From the NCBI GenBank assembly GCA_050694215.1, contig JBOGXB010000023.1, forward strand, positions 1-29,744: a stretch of 29,744 bases of DNA, written 5' to 3'. Numbering within the stretch: position 1 is the stretch's first letter; each line of letters begins with the position of its first letter. A model generated the notes under the pieces. The model made no database searches. It was not told the origin of the DNA and worked only from the letters and a program-made list of their open reading frames with translations. Shown in pieces: positions 7,596 through 15,717 of this stretch. The stretch is from JBOGXB01 sp050694215. GTDB lineage: Bacteria; Actinomycetota; CADDZG01; WHSQ01. Made by a program: the position numbers and the translations under genes.

Positions 7596-10500
7596 TCAGT
7601 CGGGGACCTGCTCCAGATACTCCTGGAGGGGCCTCACCGTCACCTCACCCGCCAGTGATGCCTCGATCGCCTGGACCGCCGCGGCCATGCCGGCCATGGT
7701 CGTGATACATGGAACGCCTGCCTCGACCGCCGCCGTGCGGATGAAATAGCCGTCCGACCGCGCCCCGCGCCCAAATGGCGTGTTGAAGATCATGTCGATC
7801 TCTCCGGCGAGGATGCGCTCGACGACGTTCGGCTCGCCGTCGGCGGCGACGCTGGAGACTTTCCGCACCAGCTCGACCCGGCACCCGGCTCTCTCCAGCA
7901 GGTGTGCCGTGCCCCTCGTCGCACAGAGCCCGAACCCGAGGTCGTAGAGACGCTTGGCCGGGAAGATCGCGGCCCTCTTGTCCCGGTTCGCCACCGATAC
8001 GAACACCCTCCCTCCGGTCGGCAGCCGGACGCCCGCACCGGACTCCGCCTTCGCGAACGCGAGCCCGAAATCGGAGTCGATCCCCATGACCTCACCCGTC
8101 GAACGCATCTCGGGGCCGAGCACGGTGTCCACACCGCTGAAGCGCTCGAATGGGAGCACCGCCTCCTTGACGGCGACGTGAGAGATGCCGTCGTGCCCGA
8201 CCGACCGCTTGGGGACGACGCCCTCGGAGCGGAGCTGGTCGATCGTGGCGCCCGCCATCACCCGCGCCGCCACCTTAGCGAGAGGCACGCCCGTCGCCTT
8301 CGACACGAACGGGACGGTACGCGACGCGCGCGGGTTGGCCTCGAGCACCGCCACCTCGTCGTCCTTGATGGCGAACTGGATGTTGATCAAGCCGCGCACC
8401 CCGAGGCTGCGGGCGATCGCTTCGCTGTGCTCGATCACCTTCGCGATCTGGTCATCGGCGAGGGTGAACGGTGGCAGGGCACACGCGGAGTCACCGGAGT
8501 GGATCCCGGCCTCCTCGATGTGCTCGAGGACCCCTCCGACGTAGAGCTCGACTCCGTCGAATATCGCGTCGCAGTCGACCTCGACCGCGCCCTCCAGGAA
8601 CCTGTCGACCAATACCGGATGGAGCGGCGACACCTCCGCGGCGGTGTTCATGTAACGCTCGAGCGAGGACTCCTCGTAGACGATCTCCATCGCGCGGCCC
8701 CCCAAAACGTAGCTCGGGCGCACCAGCACCGGGTAGCCGATGGAGCTCGCCACGGCGCGCGCCTCAGGGACCGACCGCGCGAGCCCGTTCGGCGGATGGG
8801 GAAGTCGGAGGTCGGCAAGCAGGTCGCCGAAGCGCTCGCGATCCTCCGCTCGATCGATCGCGTCGGGCGACGTCCCGAGTATCGGTACGCCGGCGCGCGC
8901 CAGAGCGGTAGCGAGCTTGAGCGGTGTCTGTCCTCCCAGCTGGACGACCACGCCCTCCGGACGCTCGCGTTCGATGACGTTCATCACGTCCTCGAACGTG
9001 AGGGGCTCGAAGTAGAGGCGATCCGAGGTGTCGTAGTCGGTCGACACCGTCTCGGGGTTGCAATTGACCATGATCGTCTCGTAGCCCGCGTCGCTTAGCG
9101 CAAATGCGGCGTGCACGCAGCAGTAGTCGAACTCGATCCCTTGGCCGATGCGATTGGGGCCGGAACCGAGGATCAGCACCTTGGGGGTGGCCGAGGGTTC
9201 GACCTCGTCCTCCTCCTCGTAGGTCGAGTAGTGATACGGCGTGTGTGCCTCGAACTCCGCCGCACACGTATCGACCGTCTTGTAAACGGGCCGGACCCCG
9301 AGCGAGATGCGCCGGTCACGAACCTCGGCCTCGGGCGCGTGCAACAGATTAGCGAGCTGAGCATCCGAGAACCCGAGTCGTTTCGCTCTCAGCAAGGCCC
9401 GACCGTCCAGGGCGCCCAACGATTCAAACGCGGCGAGCTCGCGCCGCATCTCGGCCAGCCGCGCCACCTGGTCGATGAACCAGGGATCGATATGAGTGAG
9501 CTCGTGGGCCTCGCTCGAGCTCATCCCCTGATAGATCGCCTGCTCCAGCAGGACCAGGCGATGCTCGGTGGGTGCCCGGAGACGCTCCGCCAGCTCCTCG
9601 AGGGGACGCTCGGCAGCGGCGCCCGACGAGATCCCCACGAGGCCTTTCTCCAACGAGCGGAATCCCTTCTGCAGTGCCTCGCAGAAAGTCCGGCCGATCG
9701 CCATGGCCTCGCCCACCGACTTCATCTTCGTGCCGAGGGTCTCGTCTGCGCCGGCGAACTTCTCGAACGTCCACCGAGGGATCTTGACGACGACGTAGTC
9801 GATCGAAGGCTCGAAGCATGCCGGCGTCTTCTTCGTGATGTCGTTCGGGATCTCGTCGAGCGCGTAGCCGACCGCAAGCTTGGCGGCAATCTTGGCGATC
9901 GGGAATCCCGTTGCCTTGGATGCCAGTGCGGAGGAGCGGGAGACCCGGGGATTCATCTCGATGACGACCCTGCGCCCGGTATCCGGCTGCACGGCGAACT
10001 GCACGTTGGAGCCCCCGGTCTCCACGCCAATCGCGCGCATGACACGGATGCCGTCGTCGCGCATCCCCTGATACTCGACGTCTGTCAGCGTCATGGCCGG
10101 AGCGACGGTGATCGAGTCCCCGGTATGAACGCCCATCGGATCGAGGTTCTCGATCGAGCACACGACCACGACGTTGTCGTGTCGGTCGCGCATGAGCTCG
10201 AGCTCGAATTCCTTCCATCCTTCGACCGACTCCTCGATGAGGATCTCGCCGATGGTGGACATCCTCAGCCCCTCGGACGCGACGGCAGCGAGCTCCTCGC
10301 TCGAGCGAACCAGGCCCGAGCCACCTCCGCCGAGCACGTAGCTCGGACGCACGACGACCGGGTATCCGATTCCCTCTGCTGCCAGAAGCGCCTCGTCGAG
10401 CGAGTAGGCGAAGGCCGAACGCGGGATATCGAGCCCCGCGTCGATCATGGCCTGCTTGAACGCGCTGCGGTCCTCGGCGCGCCGGATCGATTCCCGGTCC

Positions 10501-10853
10501 GCTCCGATCATCTCGACGCCGTACTCCTCGAAGACCTCACGGCGCGCTAGCTCCATCGCGACGTTCAGCCCCGTCTGACCTCCCAACGTCGGCAAGCACG
10601 CGTCCGGACGTTCGCGCTCGATGATCCCTGCGACGTGCTCCGGCGTGATGGGCTCGACGTACGTCGCATCTGCGAACTCCGGGTCCGTCATGATCGTGGC
10701 CGGGTTCGAGTTCACGAGCACGACTGCGTAGCCCTCGGCTCTAAGCACCTTGCACGCCTGCACGCCGGAGTAATCGAACTCGCAGGCCTGCCCGATAACG
10801 ATCGGGCCGGAGCCGATCACGAGGACCTTGTGGAGATCGTCCCGCCTAGGCAT
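7596..10853 (-). CDS. carB: Carbamoyl-phosphate synthase large subunit
   Basis: 1085 aa, full length. Makes carbamoyl phosphate from bicarbonate, ammonia (channelled from CarA) and two ATP. Two tandem ATP-grasp halves are visible. The first starts VLVIGSGPIVIGQACEFDYSG at about residue 10, the second VLILGSGPNRIGQGIEFDYC at about residue 565. Each has its own LGGQT and RPSYVLGG segments, and a C-terminal allosteric (MGS-like) domain ends the protein. An ATG six codons upstream (10869-10871) is possible, but the conserved MPRR-DD start favours 10851-10853. A 35-nt palindromic repeat lies 24 nt upstream. Confidence 0.97.
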   Translation of the reverse strand: MPRRDDLHKVLVIGSGPIVIGQACEFDYSGVQACKVLRAEGYAVVLVNSNPATIMTDPEFADATYVEPITPEHVAGIIERERPDACLPTLGGQTGLNVAMELARREVFEEYGVEMIGADRESIRRAEDRSAFKQAMIDAGLDIPRSAFAYSLDEALLAAEGIGYPVVVRPSYVLGGGGSGLVRSSEELAAVASEGLRMSTIGEILIEESVEGWKEFELELMRDRHDNVVVVCSIENLDPMGVHTGDSITVAPAMTLTDVEYQGMRDDGIRVMRAIGVETGGSNVQFAVQPDTGRRVVIEMNPRVSRSSALASKATGFPIAKIAAKLAVGYALDEIPNDITKKTPACFEPSIDYVVVKIPRWTFEKFAGADETLGTKMKSVGEAMAIGRTFCEALQKGFRSLEKGLVGISSGAAAERPLEELAERLRAPTEHRLVLLEQAIYQGMSSSEAHELTHIDPWFIDQVARLAEMRRELAAFESLGALDGRALLRAKRLGFSDAQLANLLHAPEAEVRDRRISLGVRPVYKTVDTCAAEFEAHTPYHYSTYEEEDEVEPSATPKVLILGSGPNRIGQGIEFDYCCVHAAFALSDAGYETIMVNCNPETVSTDYDTSDRLYFEPLTFEDVMNVIERERPEGVVVQLGGQTPLKLATALARAGVPILGTSPDAIDRAEDRERFGDLLADLRLPHPPNGLARSVPEARAVASSIGYPVLVRPSYVLGGRAMEIVYEESSLERYMNTAAEVSPLHPVLVDRFLEGAVEVDCDAIFDGVELYVGGVLEHIEEAGIHSGDSACALPPFTLADDQIAKVIEHSEAIARSLGVRGLINIQFAIKDDEVAVLEANPRASRTVPFVSKATGVPLAKVAARVMAGATIDQLRSEGVVPKRSVGHDGISHVAVKEAVLPFERFSGVDTVLGPEMRSTGEVMGIDSDFGLAFAKAESGAGVRLPTGGRVFVSVANRDKRAAIFPAKRLYDLGFGLCATRGTAHLLERAGCRVELVRKVSSVAADGEPNVVERILAGEIDMIFNTPFGRGARSDGYFIRTAAVEAGVPCITTMAGMAAAVQAIEASLAGEVTVRPLQEYLEQVPD

Positions 10854-10876
10854 CCGGCCCCCCCGCGGCATCGACT

Positions 10877-10911
10877 GAGTACAGCGTTGGCTTATTCGGA
10901 ACGTGGTACTC
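10877..10911. repeat. Palindromic repeat, copy A (VOC gene - carB gap)
   Basis: 35-nt element with GAGTAC at one end and its complement GTACTC at the other, plus an inner CGTT/AACG pair around an 11-nt loop and a 2-nt internal loop. It is identical to copy B (11352-11386) at 29 of 35 positions. The differences fall in the internal loop and terminal loop, while both stems are conserved. It occupies the gap between the VOC gene and carB. Confidence 0.85.
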
Positions 10912-10931
10912 CCTCGATGCCGGAGGACGGG

Positions 10932-11309
10932 TCATTGGGGCTCCCCTTCGTTGATGCGGGCGATCTCGACACGGTTGCCGGCGGGATCGCGCGTGTAGAA
11001 GCGCTCGCGGCCGGGGACCGCCTTCGCCTGCTCGATGTGGCAACCCGCCTCGCGCAGGCGCGCTATGACCCCCTCGAAGGCGTCGACCACGAGCCCGAAG
11101 TGAGCGGCCCTCGGAGGGTTGTGCGCATCGATGCTGATGTGTAGCTCCGCCCAGCCCGTCTGGAACCACGCGCCCGCGGGACGGGTACCCTCCGGCTTGG
11201 TGATCTCGGTCAGGCCGAGCACGTCCCGATACCACGCGACGACGTCGGCCTCGAACTCCTCCGGCGTCGTGATCTGGACGTGATCCAGGCCGAGGATCCT
11301 GAAACCCAT
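10932..11309 (-). CDS. VOC-family (glyoxalase/bleomycin-resistance/dioxygenase fold) protein
   Basis: 125 aa, a single-module-length VOC protein with two beta-alpha-beta-beta-beta halves. Candidate metal ligands are the His in LGLDHVQI (residue ~8), ELHISID, HFGLVVDAFEGV, and the Glu in RDPAGNRVEIARI near the C-terminus, the usual H/H/E pattern. FYTRDPAGNRVEIA is the strongest family signature. Substrate is unknown; relatives include glyoxalases, dioxygenases and thiol transferases. A TTG start at 11369 would add 20 residues encoded partly by palindrome copy B. The ATG at 11307-11309 fits the family start, although its Shine-Dalgarno is weak. It interrupts the carA-carB order of the pyr operon. 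Confidence 0.85.
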   Translation of the reverse strand: MGFRILGLDHVQITTPEEFEADVVAWYRDVLGLTEITKPEGTRPAGAWFQTGWAELHISIDAHNPPRAAHFGLVVDAFEGVIARLREAGCHIEQAKAVPGRERFYTRDPAGNRVEIARINEGEPQ

Positions 11310-11347
11310 GCCGGTCACGCTCTTCTCTCTGGCCCGCCCCCCTCGTC

Positions 11348-11390
11348 GAGTGAGTACTCCGTTGGCCAATTCCGAACGTGGTACTCACTC
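11348..11390. repeat. Palindromic repeat, copy B (small basic ORF - VOC gene gap)
   Basis: A perfect 10-nt inverted repeat, GAGTGAGTAC (11348-11357) with GTACTCACTC (11381-11390), encloses an inner CGTT/AACG stem. The 35-nt core (11352-11386) matches copy A at 10877-10911 at 29 of 35 positions in the same orientation. It lies just downstream of the 35-codon ORF and upstream of the VOC gene's ATG. Confidence 0.88.
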
Positions 11391-11412
11391 GCCGGGGGCT
11401 GGATCTCGAAGC

Positions 11413-11520
11413 TCACTTCTTGGCCGCTCCCTTCGCCTCGGCCTTGCGGTTGTCGCGCGCTCGTTTCTTCCTTTGCCGGTCCTTCTTCCACCGCGTCCTC
11501 TTCCGGTCGCCTCTGCCCAA
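11413..11520 (-). CDS. Very basic 35-residue small protein (unrecognised)
   Basis: A 35-codon ORF with a TTG start (11518-11520) and a strong AAAGGAG placed 7 nt before it. It begins 14 nt after the carA stop, so its ribosome-binding site directly follows carA. The product starts MGRGDRKRTRWKKDRQRKKR and ends KAEAKGAAKK. It has 18 Lys/Arg against 4 Asp/Glu, is probably one helix, and has no hydrophobic core. That composition is what small ribosomal or RNA-associated proteins look like. The MGRGDR start recalls bTHX (MGKGDRR), but the rest does not match, so I give no family. I rate it real because of the Shine-Dalgarno, spacing and non-random composition. Confidence 0.68.
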   Translation of the reverse strand: MGRGDRKRTRWKKDRQRKKRARDNRKAEAKGAAKK

Positions 11521-11534
11521 TGGATGTCTCCTTT

Positions 11535-12734
11535 CTAGTCGACGTGTAGTGACAGCTCAGCGGGCTCGAACCTTTCGATCAGCTCCCTGAATTGCGCGAA
11601 CAAGTAGCGCGAGTCGTGGGGGCCGGGCCCCGCCTCCGGGTGGTACTGAACGCTGTAGCAGAGGCCGTCCACCGAGAACCCCTCGACGGTGTGATCGTTG
11701 AGGTTGACGTGCGTGAGCCTCGCCGGCGTGTCCTCGAGCGACGCGGTATCGACCGCGAAGCCATGGTTCTGGCAGGTGATCTCGACGTGGTCCTGGCCGA
11801 TGCGCCGGACCGGATGATTCGACCCTCGATGCCCGAACGGCAGCTTGAACGTGCGCCCGCCGAGGGCGAGCCCGAGGATCTGGTGTCCGAGACAGATACC
11901 GAAGATCGGGACGCGTCCGAGCAGCTCTCGCATGCCGGCTACCGCATACGTCACCGGCTCGGGGTCGCCGGGCCCGTTGGACAGGAACACGCCGGCGTAG
12001 CCGCGCTCGATGATCTCGTCCGCGCCGGTCGTGCCCGGCACGACCGTGACGTCGTAGCCGCTCGCAACCAGGAGGTCGAGGATGTTTCGCTTCAGGCCGA
12101 AGTCGAACGCTGCGATCCTGTACCGCGGCTCCGGTGCCGCCTCCACCAGCGCCGCCGTTGACGCGGTACTTTCCCTGCCGGCCGCGTAACCCGATCGAGC
12201 CCGTCGCTCCAGCTCCTCGATCGTCCAGTCGTAGGCCCGCTCCGTAGTGACCTCGATCGCGAGATCGCGGCCGACGTAGGAGCGCGACGATCTCACCACG
12301 TCGACGAGCTCGTCTGGATCCGTGATCTCGGTCGAGATCGCTCCGCGCATCGCGCCCGCACTCCGTAGATGACGCGTCAGGCGGCGCGTGTCGATCTCCG
12401 CGACGGCCGGCACGCCGTGCCGCACGAGGTAGTCGTCGAGGCTCTCGTCGCTGCGCCACGAAGAGGCAAGCCGCGCCGAGTCCCGTACGACGAACCCCGC
12501 GACCCAGGGCCGGTGCGATTGATCGTCGTGGGCGTTGGTCCCCGTGTTGCCGATCTGGGGCGCGGTCATGGTCACAATCTGGCCGTGGTAGCTGGGATCG
12601 GTGAGCACTTCCTGGTACCCCGCCATGCCGGTGTTGAAGCACACCTCCCCCATCCCCGTGCCGTGCGCGCCGAAGCCCTCACCGCTCAGGACCGTCCCAT
12701 CCTCGAGCGCGAGCAGCGCCGGCGGATGACTCAT
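11535..12734 (-). CDS. carA: Carbamoyl-phosphate synthase small (glutaminase) subunit
   Basis: 399 aa. Hydrolyses glutamine and channels ammonia to CarB. The N-terminal CarA domain has LALEDGTVLSGEGFGA and FNTGMAGYQEVLTDPSY. The C-terminal class I amidotransferase has the nucleophile in IFGICLGHQILGLALGG and the His/Glu of the triad in QYHPEAGPGPHDS. The start ATG (12732-12734) overlaps the pyrC stop as ATGA; the longer open frame upstream is inside pyrC and out of frame with it. carB is not next: the small basic ORF and a VOC gene come between. Confidence 0.97.
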   Translation of the reverse strand: MSHPPALLALEDGTVLSGEGFGAHGTGMGEVCFNTGMAGYQEVLTDPSYHGQIVTMTAPQIGNTGTNAHDDQSHRPWVAGFVVRDSARLASSWRSDESLDDYLVRHGVPAVAEIDTRRLTRHLRSAGAMRGAISTEITDPDELVDVVRSSRSYVGRDLAIEVTTERAYDWTIEELERRARSGYAAGRESTASTAALVEAAPEPRYRIAAFDFGLKRNILDLLVASGYDVTVVPGTTGADEIIERGYAGVFLSNGPGDPEPVTYAVAGMRELLGRVPIFGICLGHQILGLALGGRTFKLPFGHRGSNHPVRRIGQDHVEITCQNHGFAVDTASLEDTPARLTHVNLNDHTVEGFSVDGLCYSVQYHPEAGPGPHDSRYLFAQFRELIERFEPAELSLHVD

Positions 12735-14044
12735 ACGAGCGTCCCGGCCAGAGGCACACCGTCCGCGACCGTCCGTCTTCCGTTGAAGAACGTGTGCAGC
12801 ACCTTGCCGGTGAGCACACGGCCCGAGAACGGTGTGTTGCGCGACAACGAATGGAACCCTTGCGGGTCGACCGTCCAGGACGCCTCCGGGTCGATGACGA
12901 CGACGTTCGCGGGACTCCCCGGCTCGATCGAGCCCTGAGCCTCGAGCCCGAGGATGCGGGCGGGGTTCACCGTCATCAGCTCGATCGCCTTCGACATCGA
13001 GATGTGCCCCGGCTGCACGAGCTCGATGATCGTCAAGCCGAGCGCGGTCTCCAGTCCCACCAAGCCGGGCGGCGCGTAGGTGAGCTCCTGGTCCTTCTCC
13101 TCGGTCGCATGCGGAGCATGATCCGTCGCAATGGCATCGATCGTCCCATCCCCGAGGCCATCGATCACGGCCGCCCTGTCTGCCTCGGTCCGAAGCGGTG
13201 GGTTGACCTTGGCCATGGGGTCGTAGCCGGACAGCGCGTCGTCGGTGAGCGTGAAATGATGCGGAGTCGCCTCGGCCGTAATGCGAACGCCGTCGGCCTT
13301 CGCCCGTCTCACGATCTCGATCGTCCCTGCGGTGGATACATGGAGCAGATGCAACCGGCAGCCGGTCAGCTTTGCGAGCGCAACGTCTCTTGCCGCCATC
13401 AGCTCCTCGGCCTCCGCTGGGATGCCCCGCAGGCCGAGAGCCATAGACCTCTGCCCCTCGTTCATCTGACCACCGCGCGCGAGCGCGTCGACCTCGCAAT
13501 GCTCCGCATAGATCGCGTCGAACGCGACGAGGTACTCCATCGTGCGCCGGACGAGCAACGCGTCCTGAAGGCCGCGACCATCGTCGGTGAACAGCCGCAC
13601 CTTCGCAGGGCTGCGTGACATCTCACCGATGTCGGCCATCTGCTCGCCGGCGAGCCCGCGGCTCAACGCGCCGGCGGGGGCGATCTCGACCAGGCCCGTC
13701 TCGCGCCCGAGCGCCCACACCTTCTCGACCACCGCTGCAGTGTCGGCCACGGGGTCCGTGTTCGGCATGGCGCAAAGGGCCGTGTATCCACCTGCGGCCG
13801 CGGCCGCGCTGGCGCTGGCGATGGTCTCCTCGTCCTCCCTGCCCGGCTCCCGTAGGTGCGTGTGCATGTCCACCAGGCCGGGAGCGACGATGGCTCCGGT
13901 GACGTCGACGACCTCGGCATCGGCCGCATCGATGCCCCCGCCGATCTCCTTGACGAGCCCGTCCGCGATCAGGACGTCGGTCCTCTCGTCCGTACCGGAG
14001 GCCGGATCGACAACGCGGCCGCCCTCGAGCAAGTAATCGGTCAC
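12731..14044 (-). CDS. pyrC: Dihydroorotase
   Basis: 437 aa, the long class I (bacterial, Zn-dependent) type. Cyclises carbamoyl aspartate to dihydroorotate. The metal site begins GLVDMHTHLREPGREDEET, and further ligands appear in LLHVSTAGTIEIV (His), ITAEATPHHFTLTDDAL and the catalytic Asp in AIATDHAPH. Start is a GTG at 14042-14044 in a GTGA overlap with the pyrB stop. Its own stop overlaps carA. Confidence 0.97.
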   Translation of the reverse strand: MTDYLLEGGRVVDPASGTDERTDVLIADGLVKEIGGGIDAADAEVVDVTGAIVAPGLVDMHTHLREPGREDEETIASASAAAAAGGYTALCAMPNTDPVADTAAVVEKVWALGRETGLVEIAPAGALSRGLAGEQMADIGEMSRSPAKVRLFTDDGRGLQDALLVRRTMEYLVAFDAIYAEHCEVDALARGGQMNEGQRSMALGLRGIPAEAEELMAARDVALAKLTGCRLHLLHVSTAGTIEIVRRAKADGVRITAEATPHHFTLTDDALSGYDPMAKVNPPLRTEADRAAVIDGLGDGTIDAIATDHAPHATEEKDQELTYAPPGLVGLETALGLTIIELVQPGHISMSKAIELMTVNPARILGLEAQGSIEPGSPANVVVIDPEASWTVDPQGFHSLSRNTPFSGRVLTGKVLHTFFNGRRTVADGVPLAGTLV

Positions 14045-14982
14045 GACGCCACCTCCTCGAGTGCCTCGGCCGGTCCTCCGAGCATCAGGTACAGCAGGCT
14101 CATGCGCACCGCGAGGCCGTTTGCGACCTGGTCGAGGATGATCGACCGGGGCGACTCGCTTACGTCGGCCGCGATCTCGACGCCCCGGTTCATCGGACCG
14201 GGGTGCATCACGAGTGAGTCCTTGGGCATCGCGGAGAGACGCTTCCCGTTGAGGCCCCAGAGTGCCGCGTACTCGCGCAGGCTGGGGAAGAGCTGCTCTC
14301 CGATCCGCTCCTTCTGCACCCGCAGCAGGTAACAGATGTCGACGTGCGGCAGCACCGCATCGAAATCGGAGGTCACCTTCGCCCCCCAGGCCCGCGTCAG
14401 AGACGGAACCAGCGTCGGCGGACCTACGAGCATGACGTCGGCCCCCATCGTCACGAGTCCCTTGACGTTAGACCGAGCGACGCGCGAGTGCACGATGTCG
14501 CCGACGATGGCGACGCGCAGCCCGTCGAAGTCCTTGAAGTGCTCGCGGATCGAAAACAGGTCGAGCAGGGCCTGGGTCGGGTGCTCATGCGCCCCGTCGC
14601 CCGCGTTGAGCACGCTCGCCTTCACCCAGCGCGAGAGTTGATGGGGGGCGCCGGACGAGCCGTGGCGCACGACGATGGCGTCGATCCCCATCGCCTCGAG
14701 TGTCCATGCAGTGTCCTTCAACGACTCGCCTTTGGCGACGCTCGATTTTGAATCGGCGGAGAAGTTGATGACGTCGGCCGAGAGTCTCTTGGCCGCGAGC
14801 TCGAACGATATGCGCGTCCGGGTAGAGGCCTCGTAAAAGAGGTTGCACACGGTGCGCCCCCGCAAGGTGGGGAGCTTCTTGATCGGCCGGGAGGTCACCT
14901 GACGCAGCGACTCGGCGGTGTCGAGGATCTTGGTGATGTCCACGGATGAGAGCTGGTCCATCGACAGCAGGTGTTTGATCAT
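14041..14982 (-). CDS. pyrB: Aspartate carbamoyltransferase catalytic subunit
   Basis: 313 aa. Joins carbamoyl phosphate and aspartate. The carbamoyl-phosphate site EASTRTRISFELAAKRL is intact, as are SVAKGESLKDT and HGSSGAPHQLS, and the C-terminal half contains the HPGPMNRGVEI aspartate-binding loop. No pyrI regulatory subunit is present, as expected for PyrR-controlled Gram-positive operons. ATG at 14980-14982 overlaps the pyrR stop (ATGA). Confidence 0.97.
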   Translation of the reverse strand: MIKHLLSMDQLSSVDITKILDTAESLRQVTSRPIKKLPTLRGRTVCNLFYEASTRTRISFELAAKRLSADVINFSADSKSSVAKGESLKDTAWTLEAMGIDAIVVRHGSSGAPHQLSRWVKASVLNAGDGAHEHPTQALLDLFSIREHFKDFDGLRVAIVGDIVHSRVARSNVKGLVTMGADVMLVGPPTLVPSLTRAWGAKVTSDFDAVLPHVDICYLLRVQKERIGEQLFPSLREYAALWGLNGKRLSAMPKDSLVMHPGPMNRGVEIAADVSESPRSIILDQVANGLAVRMSLLYLMLGGPAEALEEVAS

Positions 14983-15494
14983 TGCAACTCTCCTATGAGA
15001 ACGGCGTCCTCGCCGTCGATCTCGTCCACGTGCACCTTCACGACTTCGTCCGAGGAGGTTGGGAGGTTCTTTCCAACGTGGTCGGCCCGGATGGGCAGCT
15101 CGCGATGACCTCGATCGACGAGCACCGCCAACCGGATGGCCCGCGGGCGGCCGAGATCCAGCACCGCGTCGAAGGCGGCCCGGATCGTTCGCCCCGTATA
15201 GAGGACGTCGTCGACGATCACTACGACCCGGCCGTCGAGGTCGCTGGGGACGGTGGTGGCCTCGAGGCCGCGCGGGCTCCTGAGGGCTACGTCGTCCCGG
15301 TAGAGCGTCACGTCGAGGGCTCCGCTCGGGAGGTCGACCCCCTCGAACTCCGCTATGGCGGCTGCGAGGCGGTCGGCGAGTGGAGCGCCCCTGGTGCGGA
15401 TCCCCACGATCACTAGGTCCTCGGTGCCCCGGTTCGCCTCGACGATCTCGTGGGCGATGCGGGTAAGCGCGCGGCGGATGTCGTCCGGGCCCAT
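14979..15494 (-). CDS. pyrR: PyrR, pyrimidine operon attenuation protein / uracil phosphoribosyltransferase
   Basis: 171 aa. Binds pyr mRNA in response to UMP and has weak uracil phosphoribosyltransferase activity. DIRRALTRIAHEIVEANRG is the PyrR start, and VVIVDDVLYTGRTIRAAFDA (about residues 93-112) is the PRPP loop. I placed the start at ATG 15492-15494. The same frame is open to 15596, but that longer reading would run through the terminator hairpin at 15565-15593. It is the first gene of the operon and lies downstream of its own RNA target. Confidence 0.95.
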   Translation of the reverse strand: MGPDDIRRALTRIAHEIVEANRGTEDLVIVGIRTRGAPLADRLAAAIAEFEGVDLPSGALDVTLYRDDVALRSPRGLEATTVPSDLDGRVVVIVDDVLYTGRTIRAAFDAVLDLGRPRAIRLAVLVDRGHRELPIRADHVGKNLPTSSDEVVKVHVDEIDGEDAVLIGELQ

Positions 15495-15564
15495 GACCTG
15501 GGCCTTGAGGTTGAAATCCTGTGTCTGCGTTCCGGCTCTACTGGCCCCGCCCGGTGCGGGAATC

Positions 15565-15593
15565 AAAAAACGCCTCCCCGAGCGGGGCAGGCG
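15565..15593 (-). terminator. PyrR-controlled attenuator terminator
   Basis: Reading on the minus strand, CGCCT-G-CCCC, a GCTC loop, GGGG-AGGCG form a 9-bp stem with one bulged G, directly followed by six U residues (15570-15565). It stands 71 nt before the pyrR ATG and downstream of the PyrR-binding hairpin, as in classical pyr attenuation. A GCGCATGCGTGCGC segment with flanking CAGG/CCTG just upstream could form the competing antiterminator. Confidence 0.9.
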
Positions 15594-15620
15594 CATGCGT
15601 GCGCGTACGGCAACCTGGCC

Positions 15621-15653
15621 TCCTTCCCGGCCTCACGGGGCCGACTTAAAGGA
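15621..15653 (-). promoter_or_regulatory. PyrR-binding RNA hairpin (anti-antiterminator)
   Basis: On the transcript UCCUU pairs with AAGGA, then an asymmetric internal loop, then CGGCC/GGCCG closing the hexaloop CCGUGA. The hexaloop matches the known PyrR consensus CNGNGA, and the stem-bulge-stem layout is the one PyrR recognises. PyrR bound with UMP would stabilise this hairpin, block the antiterminator and let the terminator at 15565-15593 form, lowering pyr expression when pyrimidines are plentiful. Confidence 0.92.
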
Positions 15654-15663
15654 TTTCGTGCAC

Positions 15664-15691
15664 CCTATACCGCCGAGCGACACGGCCACAA
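15664..15691 (-). promoter_or_regulatory. Possible pyr operon promoter
   Basis: Minus-strand TTGTGG (15686-15691) and TATAGG (15664-15669) are 16 nt apart. The predicted start near 15657-15659 would put the 5' end of the mRNA only a few nt before the PyrR hairpin, which is the usual layout. The boxes are imperfect, so this rests mainly on position. Confidence 0.5.
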
Positions 15692-15717
15692 GCACCGCGG
15701 GCACGTCGATGCCCCGG

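Noticed and set aside
11413..11520. Assigning the 35-aa ORF to ribosomal protein bTHX, bS22 or bL37
   Set aside because: Only the first six residues resemble bTHX; length and the remaining sequence match none of these families, so no name is given.
15495..15596. N-terminal extension of PyrR starting at 15596
   Set aside because: It would encode its first residues from the attenuator terminator hairpin and is not conserved; the ATG at 15494 fits the family.
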